DNA of 64,000 bases from Echinimonas agarilytica (GTDB taxonomy: Bacteria > Pseudomonadota > Gammaproteobacteria > Enterobacterales > Neiellaceae). Position numbers and translations under genes: made by a program. Each line of letters opens with the position of its first letter. The first letter of the stretch is position 1. The stretch lies in NCBI RefSeq assembly GCF_023703465.1, contig NZ_JAMQGP010000004.1:248001-312000 (forward strand), written 5' to 3'. This document shows, in pieces, positions 54,164-63,006 of this stretch. The notes beneath the pieces were generated by a model. That model saw nothing but the letters and a program-made list of their open reading frames with translations. It did not search any database and was not told the DNA's origin.

Positions 54164-55162
54164 CTAATCGGCTTGCTGCCATACCCGAACGTATTCAATT
54201 TCAAAGTCGACAATACCGTCGTCTTTTTCCCCTTCAGAGCTATTTAATTCCAAATCTTCTTTGCTATCTGGGATGCCGTGCCAAGGAAACGTTTCCTGAT
54301 CGAGCCAGATACTAATAGGGCGATTGGCCACCCAAGCATCATAATCGTCATTCACTTCGCGGTTTTCCAATGCCCACTTTCTAACGTCTTCCACACTCAC
54401 ATCAGAAATAAGCTTGCCGTCTACATAGTATTTAACGCCGCCTTCGTGCCATTCAAAACCATATACATGAAAGTCATCGGCCACGCGAAAGCCTAAATCT
54501 TTGTGCTCGGTGTACACTGGTTTACCCGGCTTACCCGTATCTTTACTCCAATCACGAATAGACCACCATAACTCTCGATCAAGATCTGCTTTTTTAGGAT
54601 CGCGGTGATCGCCAAATTGTTCAAAAAAGTCTATTTCAAGCTTATTGCCTATGGCCCAGAAAGCACTGGTGATCTCTGCATCGGCTGCTTTACTCTTGAT
54701 TTCTACATAGCCGTACTTAAATTCCTGTCGGCCGATAATACAGGCTGTTGTGATGTTCTCATACGGCAAAGGATCACCGAATACCGGCACTTTAATCTCA
54801 TCGCTAAACGGAAAATCCGGCTCCCAACGAGTTTCAAGAATCAATTTCCCGTCTTCTAAACGATAATTTCGACCCGAGAACTGAGATGGCGCACGTCCCT
54901 TCCACACTTTCTTATTGGGCTTATCGGGATGTTTATACACAGGAACCCCATCTTCAAACTTACCCACAATATACCAACGATTCTCATCAAGCGTATCGGT
55001 TTCAAATTCGTCACTTACTTCAGTGTTTAGAACCCATTCTCCCTCATTTTTTGGATCGGAATAAGGCAATGGCCCTGCGGCATGAGCCACCGAGATCCCC
55101 GTGGTGAAAAAACCAAACACCAACATTGCTGTGGCTGTTTTTCTATTCATAAATCTCGACAT
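54164..55162 (-). CDS. Secreted GH16 family glycoside hydrolase
   Basis: Secreted endo-type polysaccharide hydrolase of 332 residues. Signal peptide residues 1-29 (ending VAHAA; possibly starting at the Met at 55150). The family-16 catalytic motif ExDxxE is E176-I-D178-F-F-E181 in KLEIDFFEQFGD. FKYGYVEIKSKAADAEITSAFWAIG (jelly-roll strand before the active site), FHVYGFEWHEGGVKYYVDGKL and the terminal FEIEYVRVWQ are typical. GH16 includes agarases, porphyranases, carrageenases and laminarinases; the sequence alone does not decide, but a marine algal polysaccharide is likely. Its promoter region faces the porin gene's terminator. Confidence 0.9.
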   Translation of the reverse strand: MSRFMNRKTATAMLVFGFFTTGISVAHAAGPLPYSDPKNEGEWVLNTEVSDEFETDTLDENRWYIVGKFEDGVPVYKHPDKPNKKVWKGRAPSQFSGRNYRLEDGKLILETRWEPDFPFSDEIKVPVFGDPLPYENITTACIIGRQEFKYGYVEIKSKAADAEITSAFWAIGNKLEIDFFEQFGDHRDPKKADLDRELWWSIRDWSKDTGKPGKPVYTEHKDLGFRVADDFHVYGFEWHEGGVKYYVDGKLISDVSVEDVRKWALENREVNDDYDAWVANRPISIWLDQETFPWHGIPDSKEDLELNSSEGEKDDGIVDFEIEYVRVWQQAD

Positions 55163-55359
55163 CGATGAACCCTATTGAATGACTAGCAGGTTTGAAACAT
55201 TGTTTTATCAAACAACACATCAAACATATGATGATTGCATACATACTAATAACATTTCTAAAGTCTATCAATCGTTCCGCCTGTCTATTTGATCCAACAC
55301 ACATTTCTGACGAACCAAGCGCGCTGAATGAAGCGTGTACAAACGCTAAGCACACACAA

Positions 55360-55399
55360 AAAAGCGGTGGCAAATACATTCATATTTGCCACCGCTTTT
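55360..55399 (-). terminator. Intrinsic terminator of the Tsx/OmpK-like gene
   Basis: Seventeen-base perfect stem (arms at 55360-55376 and 55383-55399) with loop CATTCA; on the minus strand the arm ends in a run of six T. One of the longest perfect hairpins in the window. Confidence 0.92.
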
Positions 55400-55427
55400 G
55401 CCGATTTATATTCTTCGTTAAGTCGTT

Positions 55428-56183
55428 TTAGAAATGGTATTTCACCATCAAGCTTGTCACGCTTTGATCGGTTTTGAAGCTACTGCTGTCTTTAATACCG
55501 TATTTATTCTTCCAATAATCATACTCAACACCCACGAACAACGAGCGCTCACGTAAGCCTAGTTGAACCCCTAAGTCGTATTTGATTTGAGGGTTAAAGT
55601 GCAAGTTCTTCTCGTAATCGCCGTCGCTATTGACCACCCAATCCATGAAACCATCAAAAATAATGGCTGAATTACCCACTGGGAATGTCATTTTCCATAC
55701 GGGTGTAATTTGGAATGTATCGCCGTCTCGGCCATCAGGAAAACGCTGGTACATATTCAGCTGGAAAAAATCAAAACCGGGAATCTCAAGATCAAAACCT
55801 GGACCAATCAAAAAGGAATCCACATCCCCTTCACCAAACTCATAAGTGGTTGCCACCAGCACATCTTTAACAAAGCCGACCGACACATCTTTGTTAAGAG
55901 TTTTACTGAAACTAAAACGCGGGCTAAATTCACCATAATAAGTGCTTTTGCCATTCAAGAAATCTGATTGACCGTTGTAATTGATGTAATCAACGAAAAC
56001 GAATAAATCGCCTACACTCCAACCGCTGGCGTGCTCGAATGTAACCGTTTGTTGAATTTCGGGGTTCACTTCAAAATTATTCCCCCACAGGTAACTCAGA
56101 CTATTGTCTTGCCACTGTACCAACCCATTGGCTTGTGTGAACGGCGCAACCAGTACCAGGGCAGCCAATAAAAAGCGTTTCAT
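55428..56183 (-). CDS. Tsx/OmpK-like outer-membrane channel
   Basis: Outer-membrane beta-barrel of 251 residues: signal peptide residues 1-18 (ending FTQA), then GLVQWQDNSLSYLWGNNF, the N-terminal motif of the nucleoside-specific Tsx/OmpK channels, and alternating strands ending SVTSLMVKYHF with terminal Phe. Members import nucleosides or act as phage and vibriocin receptors. Its neighbour is a GH16 enzyme on the same strand but with a strong terminator between them, so a shared transcript is unlikely. A role in nucleoside uptake would link it to the purine genes elsewhere in the window; this is inferred. Confidence 0.87.
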   Translation of the reverse strand: MKRFLLAALVLVAPFTQANGLVQWQDNSLSYLWGNNFEVNPEIQQTVTFEHASGWSVGDLFVFVDYINYNGQSDFLNGKSTYYGEFSPRFSFSKTLNKDVSVGFVKDVLVATTYEFGEGDVDSFLIGPGFDLEIPGFDFFQLNMYQRFPDGRDGDTFQITPVWKMTFPVGNSAIIFDGFMDWVVNSDGDYEKNLHFNPQIKYDLGVQLGLRERSLFVGVEYDYWKNKYGIKDSSSFKTDQSVTSLMVKYHF

Positions 56184-56536
56184 AATGTGTCCTATTCATC
56201 TATCAAAGTGTGATTGCTGCTCTTATCATTGAGAGTCAACCAACAACATTGTTCTATATTGTTGAAATAATGATCTGATACATTTCAGAGCGGGCGAAGT
56301 ATGGCACTACAGCAACCTCTTTCAATTGATTTAACCCAAGAATTAAAGTCAATATCTGACCAATTTGAAAAATTTCTTAGGTTTGCTGCTCACCGTTTAT
56401 TAACAATGCAACCTAGAGCACACATTTTGTGCAAATTGCGGATTGTCAGGTAGGCCCTCATCACTAAACCCATAGGAACATCAGAAATACTGGACTGAAC
56501 TACAAATCATTGAGATAACTGCTGACATCTCCTCGT
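56184..56536. other. Intergenic region upstream of the Tsx-like gene and the patatin gene
   Basis: 353 bases with divergent promoters. A 50-codon frame at 56301-56453 (MALQQPLSIDLTQ...) has only a weak ribosome site and no recognisable homology; I do not count it as a gene. AT-rich stretches at 56250-56290 may be the Tsx promoter. Confidence 0.45.
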
Positions 56537-56587
56537 ATGGCGAGCACCATCGAGGGAGCGGGGAAACCATCAATAAGAGACCATTTC

Positions 56588-57667
56588 ATGACCACACAAA
56601 ACGTTAGACTGCTGGCGGGTCCAAAAGCCTATAGCCATATCATTAGAAATGGGCTCCAACCAAACGATATCTCAACATTACTTGGCGCCTCTGGAGGGCC
56701 TAAATGGTTTATTTTATCGCATTTAGACCAATACCTTTCGGGCGAATTCTTTGCCAACCGTAACACCCCATTGAACTTACTTGGTACATCAGCAGGCGGT
56801 TGGCGCTTTGCCTGTTATTGTCAAAAAGAGCCCGTTGCAGCAACCCAAAGATTTATAGAGCACTACGCCTCTACGGTGTATTCCAGCCATGCAAAAGCAC
56901 CAGAAATCACTGAAAAGGCATTTGCTATGGTCGATGATTTATTAGGCCTTAGTGGTATCGAAGAGATATTGCAGCACCCTACATTTAGATTGCATGTTGT
57001 CGTGGCAAGAGCTAAACACTTTGCCGCCATGCAAAGTAATACAGCTCAATGGGTTGGATTAGCCATAGGCGCGGCGGCCAACACAATCAGCCGCAAACTG
57101 CTGCCCAGTACATTCGAGCGAATATTGTTTCACAATGCATCAGACTCAAGCCCTTTTTTGCGGCTCAATGACTATCCAACTCGCAACTACAAATTAACCG
57201 AACATAACTTAAGGCAAGTACTGCTAGCCACGGGCGCAATTCCCATGGTCATCGACCCTCAACGTGATATCAGCGGCCCCGGAAAAGGCTGTTACAGTGA
57301 TGGCGGAATCGTGGATTATCACTTCGACATTCCCAATCAATCAACGGGCATCGTGCTCTACCCTCACTTTTACAAAGACATCACTCCGGGGTGGTTCGAC
57401 AAAGGGCTTTGGTGGCGAAAAGCAAAACCAGAGCATTACAACAATGTTGTGATAGCCGCGCCAAGTCCTCAGTTAGTCAACACACTGCCGTATGGTAAAA
57501 TCTCGGACCGAAATGACTTTAAGCGACTCTCTGTCAAACAACGCTTAGATTATTGGAAGGTCGTTATTTCAGAAGGCGAGCGAATGGCAGAATTTTTTGC
57601 GGAGCGCCATCACCGCCAAGACTGGCCGGAGTTTGTTGAACTAATGCCTGCGCCAACTCGGGCGTAG
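56588..57667 (+). CDS. Patatin-like phospholipase
   Basis: Serine lipase of the patatin family, 359 residues from the ATG at 56588 (MTTQNVRLLAGPKAY); an in-frame start 17 codons earlier is possible. The glycine-rich oxyanion segment GASGGPKW (residues 33-40), the nucleophile elbow GTSAGGWR with Ser68 and the catalytic Asp in YSDGGIVDYHFD (Ser-Asp dyad, DG-G variant) are in family order. No signal peptide or membrane helix, so cytoplasmic. Substrate and role unknown; some relatives are toxins or phage-defence effectors, but no partner genes for that are nearby. Confidence 0.87.
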   Translation: MTTQNVRLLAGPKAYSHIIRNGLQPNDISTLLGASGGPKWFILSHLDQYLSGEFFANRNTPLNLLGTSAGGWRFACYCQKEPVAATQRFIEHYASTVYSSHAKAPEITEKAFAMVDDLLGLSGIEEILQHPTFRLHVVVARAKHFAAMQSNTAQWVGLAIGAAANTISRKLLPSTFERILFHNASDSSPFLRLNDYPTRNYKLTEHNLRQVLLATGAIPMVIDPQRDISGPGKGCYSDGGIVDYHFDIPNQSTGIVLYPHFYKDITPGWFDKGLWWRKAKPEHYNNVVIAAPSPQLVNTLPYGKISDRNDFKRLSVKQRLDYWKVVISEGERMAEFFAERHHRQDWPEFVELMPAPTRA

Positions 57668-57841
57668 CGCTAATACGAGCGTCGAACATGCCAATGACGG
57701 CATTCAAAAAATCAGTGTCCGTCATAATTTATTCATCTTGGCGCAATAAAGCCCCGACACTATGGCTGTCATCGTCAGCCGTCTTGTCGATACCAAACCA
57801 TGCACTCAACAACATTGGCCCAACAACTTGAGGAGTTTGCA

Positions 57842-58330
57842 ATGAGCACTCATCCATTTGATCCTTTAGCATTACCTGAATTTGGAACTTTACTGCTAAC
57901 CCCTTGCCCGGGCACCAAAGATGTTGATTTACCCTCATCTATCGAACAACTGAAGCAAGCTGGAGCGGTGGCAGTTGTCACCATGATGCCTGAGCAAGAA
58001 ATGGAACATTTTGGCGTGACTCAGTTGCCTGAAATATGCCACCAGCAAGGGCTACGTTGGTTCAACTTCCCAATTGAAGATGATTGCGCGCCAGAAGCTG
58101 CATTTGAAGAGCAATGGGCGGAGAAAAAAGACGATGTGCTTGAAATTTTAAGTCACGACGGCACAGTGGTCCTGCACTGCAAAGGCGGTACCGGACGGAC
58201 AGGGCTCATGGCCGCTATCATTCAAAAGACACTGGGCGTGCCCTTGCAAAAAGCAACTGAGGCGGTGAAGTCTATTCGCCCTAAATCTTTGACAATTCCA
58301 GCTCACACCCAATATTTGCAAAGCCTGTAA
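57842..58330 (+). CDS. Dual-specificity/tyrosine phosphatase (KAP-like)
   Basis: Cysteine phosphatase of 162 residues. The P-loop CKGGTGRTG has the HCx5R pattern (C113, R119) in VVLHCKGGTGRTGLMAAI. The upstream part resembles CDKN3/KAP-type phosphatases with the acid loop near FPIEDDCAPE (possible catalytic Asp). GAGGAG stands six bases before the ATG at 57842; the frame runs 14 codons further upstream without support. Substrate unknown. Confidence 0.9.
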   Translation: MSTHPFDPLALPEFGTLLLTPCPGTKDVDLPSSIEQLKQAGAVAVVTMMPEQEMEHFGVTQLPEICHQQGLRWFNFPIEDDCAPEAAFEEQWAEKKDDVLEILSHDGTVVLHCKGGTGRTGLMAAIIQKTLGVPLQKATEAVKSIRPKSLTIPAHTQYLQSL

Positions 58331-58340
58331 ACGACAAAAA

Positions 58341-58360
58341 GGGGCTTCGAATAAAGCCCC
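58341..58360. terminator. Terminator-like hairpin between the phosphatase and a small membrane protein gene
   Basis: Seven-base stem GGGGCTT/AAGCCCC with loop CGAATA; AAAAA precedes it and CTCTTTC follows. Better T run on the minus strand, so it may terminate the small gene opposite. Confidence 0.6.
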
Positions 58361-58375
58361 CTCTTTCATTTCACA

Positions 58376-58543
58376 TCAAGCAGCAACCGCTTGAACAGTG
58401 CCCACAATGGCAACCAATCCTAAGAAAAATCGACGTGCCATTGGGCGCATTTTAATCAAACGACAAACCGTCCAATATAATAACGTACCTAACCCAGCAG
58501 CAATCATGCTGGAGATAATAATTGACGAAAAGAATTCACTCAT
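58376..58543 (-). CDS. Small membrane protein, 55 residues
   Basis: MSEFFSSIIISSMIAAGLG start followed by a hydrophobic helix (about 5-28), an Arg/Lys-rich loop (CRLIKMRPMARRF) and a second short hydrophobic stretch ending QAVAA. AGGAGG stands four bases before the ATG, a strong ribosome site, so the gene is probably real despite its size. No family recognised. The frame continues upstream, but the Shine-Dalgarno fixes the start here. Confidence 0.6.
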   Translation of the reverse strand: MSEFFSSIIISSMIAAGLGTLLYWTVCRLIKMRPMARRFFLGLVAIVGTVQAVAA

Positions 58544-58763
58544 GTGACCTCCTAAAACCAACCAAAGGCTCATCAAGTACCCAATGTGCTCAGCAAGCCG
58601 ATGAACAAAGATTAACCAAACCCGCATGTTTTTTGGGAATAAGCGTTATTCCAATCACGGTAAAACGAGTCACTCAATTTCGAATCAATAAGCGCCGTTC
58701 CCTCGTTCTTACAGTGTTTGCAATGATATGATTGCGAGTTCCTAATACAATTGCATTAAAGTT

Positions 58764-59300
58764 ATGACCACCACACCCACACCCCATGTTTCAATTGGCC
58801 TGATTAACCCAAAAAGCGCGACCAATGTCGGTGCCGTTATGCGGGCTTCAGGTTGCTACCAAGTCAACTCCGTTCGCTACACTGGCGAGCGCTACGAACG
58901 TGCTGCGAAATACCATACCGACACGCATAACGCTCGCCTAGCCATCCCGTTGACCGGCATGAAAGATATTCTGGAAGATTTACCACAAGGCATGCAGGTG
59001 GTGTGCGTGGATCTCATTGAAGGGGCGACGCCCTTACCCCATTTCGAGCACCCAGCATCGGCACTTTACGTATTTGGACCTGAAGACGGCACGATTAGCC
59101 AAGAGTTGCTCGATCGCGCCGATCATGCCGTGTATGTACCCACCGTTGGATGCATGAACTTAGCAGCCTCGGTCAATGTAGTGCTGTACGATCGACTGGC
59201 AAAGTCAGATTTATCGAATGCAACGGATGAACTAGTCAAATCGAGCCGAGATATTAATAACAATGTGAAAGTGAAATTGGCTGATGAAAAAAACCGATAA
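58764..59300 (+). CDS. SpoU/TrmH-type RNA 2'-O-methyltransferase
   Basis: SPOUT-fold RNA methyltransferase of 178 residues. Motif 1 INPKSATNVGAVMRASGCYQ, motif 2 LYVFGPEDGTISQELL and motif 3 VYVPTVGCMNLAASVNVVLYD are clear, with the trefoil-knot SAM site between motifs 2 and 3. The target RNA (tRNA or rRNA) is not decided; it is shorter than TrmH and RlmB and lacks an extra RNA-binding domain. The next gene starts 17 bases before its stop codon. Confidence 0.9.
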   Translation: MTTTPTPHVSIGLINPKSATNVGAVMRASGCYQVNSVRYTGERYERAAKYHTDTHNARLAIPLTGMKDILEDLPQGMQVVCVDLIEGATPLPHFEHPASALYVFGPEDGTISQELLDRADHAVYVPTVGCMNLAASVNVVLYDRLAKSDLSNATDELVKSSRDINNNVKVKLADEKNR

Positions 59301-59625
59301 GAAACTAGATCACCAAATTCGCGCTCGCCTAACCGATGTGTGTGAGCAAGCGCTTGAAACCGTTGACGGCTTTGAATGGCTCACTCACACCGTCAACTAT
59401 GCAAACGTGTCATCAAGCCTGAACATCATTTGCGTATTTACCACTGAAGAGCAGTGCCATCACGCTTCGAACAGCTTGGCTGGTCAGCAGTTGGTACTAA
59501 ACATTATCGACGAATTAACAACGCTTAATATTCAGTTAAAAAAGCCAAACCAACAGATTCAATTTGACTCCGAACAAGCATGTGAAAATCAATCAAATGG
59601 CAATTGGGCGAAACACCTTCAGTAA
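59284..59625 (+). CDS. Conserved hypothetical protein overlapping the RNA methyltransferase gene
   Basis: 113 residues, beginning MKKTDKKLDHQIRARLTDVCEQALETVDGFEWLTHTVNY. I recall similar proteins beside RNA methyltransferases in Shewanella-type genomes, sometimes labelled Fis-like, but no helix-turn-helix is obvious here. A possible partner or regulator of the methyltransferase, given the 17-base overlap and thus coupled translation. Function unknown. Confidence 0.75.
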   Translation: MKKTDKKLDHQIRARLTDVCEQALETVDGFEWLTHTVNYANVSSSLNIICVFTTEEQCHHASNSLAGQQLVLNIIDELTTLNIQLKKPNQQIQFDSEQACENQSNGNWAKHLQ

Positions 59626-59663
59626 TGCCTCGGCTATCATCTAGTGGAATGGAATCCTGCCGT

Positions 59664-60023
59664 TTATTCAGTTTCAATTTCAGCAGCCACCACACTGATT
59701 TCAACCAAAAGTGCTTCTCGCGCCATATCAGCTGTAACACACGCTCGAACCGGCGCGAACCCGTCTGGCACCCATGCTTCCCATACCGCATTCATTGCAG
59801 CAAAGTCTTTCATATCTTTGATGTAAATAGTGGCCGATAGCATATGCTCTTTGTCACTTCCGGCTTTGACCAAAAAAGCTTCGACTTTGTCCAGCATGGT
59901 TTGTGTCTGATGCTCAATACCTTGTGTCGCATCTGCACACACTTGCCCACACAAATACACCACGCCGTTGTGCTTTACGATGCGGCTCATTCGAGCCCCA
60001 GTTTCAATGCGTTCGATTGTCAT
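59664..60023 (-). CDS. RidA-family reactive imine deaminase
   Basis: 119-residue member of the RidA/YjgF family that hydrolyses enamine/imine intermediates to ketoacids plus ammonia. AGGAGA stands five bases before the ATG at 60023; a longer upstream frame lacks similarity. The conserved Arg is in [23 protein letters not shown], matching the RidA active site. No biosynthetic neighbour gives a clue. Confidence 0.9.
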   Translation of the reverse strand: MTIERIETGARMSRIVKHNGVVYLCGQVCADATQGIEHQTQTMLDKVEAFLVKAGSDKEHMLSATIYIKDMKDFAAMNAVWEAWVPDGFAPVRACVTADMAREALLVEISVVAAEIETE

Positions 60024-60220
60024 TATTCTCTCCTGAAATAAAGCCTCTACAGTGCTCTTAATAATTCTCAATGGCGGCGGAGTGTAACCCATCAAAACGA
60101 CAGACAACACCTTGACGTGTGATTCGATACAATGCGCTGCGAGTGGTTTATAATGCCCTAGGGCTGAGTCCAATGAGAGTTCCCCGTCACTATCACTCAA
60201 ACACTCGCGGAGTTGCTGCA

Positions 60221-60394
60221 ATGAATCGCAAAAAGAAGATTAATGAGACACTTAAAAAGAAGCTCAAAAAACAAAATGCGAAGCTGCATAAAAGCAATAA
60301 ACCGCGTTATATATCAAAAGCTGAACGCGAAAAATTAGCACTCGAAGCCGAACAAGATCAGCAAACGCCAACAGATTCTGTGGAACATGAGTAA
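60221..60394 (+). CDS. DUF2986 small lysine-rich protein
   Basis: 57 residues beginning [22 protein letters not shown], then [19 protein letters not shown], matching DUF2986, a small basic family of marine gammaproteobacteria. GGAG lies eight bases before the ATG. It is mostly charged and may bind RNA or DNA. It overlaps the next gene by eight bases, so the two are translationally coupled. Confidence 0.8.
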   Translation: MNRKKKINETLKKKLKKQNAKLHKSNKPRYISKAEREKLALEAEQDQQTPTDSVEHE

Positions 60395-61277
60395 CGGACT
60401 TCCCTCTAAACCGCTGATCGCAGTCTCTCCGTCCGAACCTTCACCAGCCGATGATGCACAACGCAGTCAGTCAGCAGCACCATCAAACGCGCCAAAGCAA
60501 GGGCGGTTGCATCGCAACTTTTATCGCCGTGGCCCTGATTACCGAAATGGCGACAATGTCAATTTCTTAGACATTAAACATCAATTTAGTTTGGGTGGTC
60601 TTGAAGTGGGACGTTGGGTCACCAAAAGTGAGAAACAAATTGCTGCCAACGTGGTTTTCGATGCACTTGCCGACTTAGCCTTTTTACTCAATATCCCACC
60701 CACTGCATTGGGCCTCAGAGGCGCATTAAAATTAGCTTTCGGTACTGGAGGGCAACGAGCTGTTCAGGCCCACTATGCACCTGTGACGCAAACTCTCGCT
60801 TTGGCTAAAAACGCAGGTGCTGGCGCTTTAGCCCATGAATGGTGGCATGCATTTGATCACCATATGGCAACCAAGTTGTTCGAGCATCCTCCTATCTCCC
60901 CCGTCAGCTTTGCCAGTACACGTTGGCTTAATGATGATGCAATTCGCCCACATCCGCTTAATCACCAACTCAGCGCAGTATTCGCTGAAGTGTTGTTAGA
61001 CAATGATGGCCATGAAATGAATGACTTTGTGAAACGGTCTATTGCGCTCGATCGTCAAACCAAGCGTCGCTATTACAGCATTCCCACAGAAATGATGGCA
61101 CGCGCGTTCGAGGCTTGGGTGCAAAGCCAGCACACGGTTAAAAATGAATACTTAGTCAGTGGAACCAAGCAGAGTGATTTAGCCAAAGCAGGAGGCTACC
61201 CTCAGCCGGAGCATCTGCAACGCATGTCCGAACCGATGACACGTTACTTTGCCCAATTAGGCCAAGCGATTGGTTAA
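60387..61277 (+). CDS. CLCA_X-type putative zinc metallopeptidase
   Basis: 296 residues. A proline- and serine-rich N-terminus (1-45) is followed by a conserved domain containing [10 protein letters not shown] (about residues 150-159), an HExxH-type zinc motif, and [15 protein letters not shown] further on, where a downstream Glu may be the third ligand. This family is called CLCA_X in current protein-family naming, related to the LPD1-type proteins; biochemical activity has not, to my knowledge, been shown. No signal peptide: cytoplasmic. Starts inside the DUF2986 gene and overlaps the convergent VF530 gene by four bases. Confidence 0.82.
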   Translation: MSNGLPSKPLIAVSPSEPSPADDAQRSQSAAPSNAPKQGRLHRNFYRRGPDYRNGDNVNFLDIKHQFSLGGLEVGRWVTKSEKQIAANVVFDALADLAFLLNIPPTALGLRGALKLAFGTGGQRAVQAHYAPVTQTLALAKNAGAGALAHEWWHAFDHHMATKLFEHPPISPVSFASTRWLNDDAIRPHPLNHQLSAVFAEVLLDNDGHEMNDFVKRSIALDRQTKRRYYSIPTEMMARAFEAWVQSQHTVKNEYLVSGTKQSDLAKAGGYPQPEHLQRMSEPMTRYFAQLGQAIG

Positions 61278-61633
61278 TCAGCTTCGGGCTTATGAGTTCG
61301 ATTCGCCCATATACTTTCGCCACTGTGTGGCGGCTTATTTTTGGCAGGTGACTTGGCTGATCTGCGGGCAGAAGATCCTTTGGGTTTTCGCCCCAGAACT
61401 AAATCTAAATATAGCTGTTCAACTTTTTCACGAGCCCAAGGTGTTTTACGCAGAAACTTAAGGCTGGACGCTATGCTCGGATCTTTAGTGAAACAGTTTA
61501 TCTTAATCCGTTCACCAAGGCGCTCAAAGCCATAATGTTCGACTAGCTTAGTCACTACATCTTTAAGCGTGACGCCATGCATGGGGTCTGCACTTGCGCC
61601 ATTATTTTGTGAACGATTATCAGACGGGCTCAT
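61274..61633 (-). CDS. VF530-family (DUF2132) DNA-binding-like protein
   Basis: 119 residues. The core [56 protein letters not shown] (about residues 24-80, given in outline) is the VF530 fold, a small helical domain first seen in Vibrio fischeri. The C-terminal tail is Lys/Arg-rich ([15 protein letters not shown]), suggesting nucleic-acid binding. Follows the RRM gene by six bases on the same strand, so cotranscribed; ends inside the CLCA_X gene stop. Function unknown. Confidence 0.85.
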   Translation of the reverse strand: MSPSDNRSQNNGASADPMHGVTLKDVVTKLVEHYGFERLGERIKINCFTKDPSIASSLKFLRKTPWAREKVEQLYLDLVLGRKPKGSSARRSAKSPAKNKPPHSGESIWANRTHKPEAD

Positions 61634-61639
61634 GTCGAA

Positions 61640-61915
61640 CTAAGCCTCCGATGAAGGTGCTTTCGCTTCGTCAGGTTTAGGGTCGGTTTTTTTCACGCGA
61701 ATGACGCTGCCCGCAACATCTTTACCATTTAGGTTTTTGATGGCCGCTTTTGCATCACCCGGTTTTGGCATTTCCACAAAACCAAAGCCTTTGGATACAC
61801 CTGAATTTTTATCCATGACCAAATTGCATGACTGAACATGACCAAACTCAGAAAATAAGGCGTGGATCTCTTCTTCGGTCGTGGTACGAGCAAGGTTGCG
61901 AATGAGTAATTTCAT
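61640..61915 (-). CDS. RRM-type RNA-binding protein
   Basis: 91-residue single RRM domain. RNP2 (MKLLIRNLAR) and RNP1 (SKGFGFVEM) with conserved aromatics are clear. Bacterial proteins of this type are small cold- or stress-related RNA-binding proteins (Rbp-like). The chosen ATG at 61915 begins exactly at the first strand; an in-frame start 11 codons upstream is unsupported. Shares a transcript with the VF530 gene. Confidence 0.9.
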   Translation of the reverse strand: MKLLIRNLARTTTEEEIHALFSEFGHVQSCNLVMDKNSGVSKGFGFVEMPKPGDAKAAIKNLNGKDVAGSVIRVKKTDPKPDEAKAPSSEA

Positions 61916-62163
61916 GGTGTCACCGTATGGATTAGGGGGCGCTATCATACAAGGTTCAGCAAGCGATAGATAACTTCATTACAGTTAGGTGCAGATATTT
62001 ATGCGCGTTTAAAGAAAAATTAAATTTACTACAAAGAGTTAGGCTAAGATACAAAACACCCTTGGTGCTAAGCGTGTGCTCAACGAACCGTCAACAAACA
62101 AGTAGAGCGCTTTTTCAGTAAAGCCTTCTGGAGTCATTATATCAACCAGCACGGCCAACGGAT

Positions 62164-62481
62164 TTATACGCTGTGCCCTAAGTGTATATTCCTCTCTTCG
62201 ATGCATTCGTAAGAGCCCATTTCAAACACTCTGCAATTGAGCGGACGGTTCTCGTAAATCGTGCACATAAGCGTATCTCGATCGAGCGCTACACACCACC
62301 CGTCTTCTGACTGAGCCATCACTTCCCCGCCCCATTCATCAATCTCGATATAGTGCTGAGGAACGCCCGTATCCGTCAAAATAATTACTTCAAGGCGGCA
62401 ACAACACGCTTCACAGTTCGAGCATGTGATTTCAGGCTCATCGTGAATGTGTTTCACATCGATTTTCATAATCGCGGCCAT
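62164..62481 (-). CDS. YkgJ-type cysteine cluster protein
   Basis: 105 residues with the CxxCxxCC-type cluster CSNCEACCCRLEV near the N-terminus and further Cys residues (WCVALDRDTLMCTIYENRPLNC, near 68-89), the pattern of the YkgJ/UPF0153 family thought to bind zinc or an iron-sulfur cluster. RPLNCRVFE is the typical ending. Start could also be the ATG four codons later (62469). Function unknown. Confidence 0.85.
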   Translation of the reverse strand: MAAIMKIDVKHIHDEPEITCSNCEACCCRLEVIILTDTGVPQHYIEIDEWGGEVMAQSEDGWCVALDRDTLMCTIYENRPLNCRVFEMGSYECIEERNIHLGHSV

Positions 62482-62799
62482 TCGCAGGGGAATTTCAAAT
62501 GAGTTACGCGAGAGATCTTAGTCATCTTCACAGTTAAAGCTTTCAACGATTTATCAATACTATAACCAAGGGGTAAGAGAAACGCACCGGAATCAACGTT
62601 GCTTTGAGTTAAAAGAGGCAGGCGGAGAAAAGGACGAGTCAAAGCAAAAGGTATTTTATAACGCCAGAAAACTAAAAAGCACCCGAAGGTGCTTTTTGTC
62701 GCTCATGCCATTTGGCAAATGAGTGCGCTTTCGATTTAAGGATATAACCGTAACTGGGAGTTACTGAATCACTTCGAAAACGACCTAGTTAAGTATGAC
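62482..62799. other. Intergenic region between the YkgJ-type gene and the cold-shock gene
   Basis: 318 bases without a convincing gene. Contains the csp terminator at 62674-62697 and probably the YkgJ promoter. Nothing else recognisable. Confidence 0.6.
62674..62697 (-). terminator. Intrinsic terminator of the cold-shock gene
   Basis: Ten-base stem AAAAAGCACC/GGTGCTTTTT with loop CGAA, about 100 bases after the csp stop on the minus strand, with T run on both sides. Confidence 0.85.
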
Positions 62800-63006
62800 T
62801 TAAACAGGTGTTACGTTAGTAGCACAAGGACCTTTTTGGCCTTGACCTACTTCAAACTCAACCGCTTGGCCATCGTTCAACGTAGCGTAACCGCCGCCGT
62901 TTTTGATTTCAGAGTGGTGAACGAACAAATCTTTGCCGCCGTCTTCAGGAGTGATAAAGCCGTAACCTTTGTCTGCATTAAACCACTTAACTGTACCTTT
63001 ACTCAT
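62800..63006 (-). CDS. Cold-shock protein, CspA family
   Basis: 68-residue single cold-shock domain acting as an RNA chaperone. RNP1-like [11 protein letters not shown] and RNP2-like DLFVHHSEI are both intact, and the full CSD length is normal. GAAAG precedes the ATG. A long AT-rich leader region lies upstream, as is usual for cold-regulated csp genes, but the exact promoter cannot be placed. Confidence 0.95.
   Translation of the reverse strand: MSKGTVKWFNADKGYGFITPEDGGKDLFVHHSEIKNGGGYATLNDGQAVEFEVGQGQKGPCATNVTPV

Noticed and set aside
56301-56453. 50-codon frame upstream of the patatin gene
   Set aside because: Weak ribosome site, no recognisable similarity and no context; more likely chance.
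56588-57667. Patatin gene as part of an antiphage (CBASS-like) system
   Set aside because: No nucleotidyltransferase or other defence partner lies nearby; neighbours are ordinary enzymes.
61285-61310. tRNA T-loop-like sequence GAGTTCGATTCG
   Set aside because: It lies inside the VF530 coding region on the other strand, and no cloverleaf or acceptor stem surrounds it.
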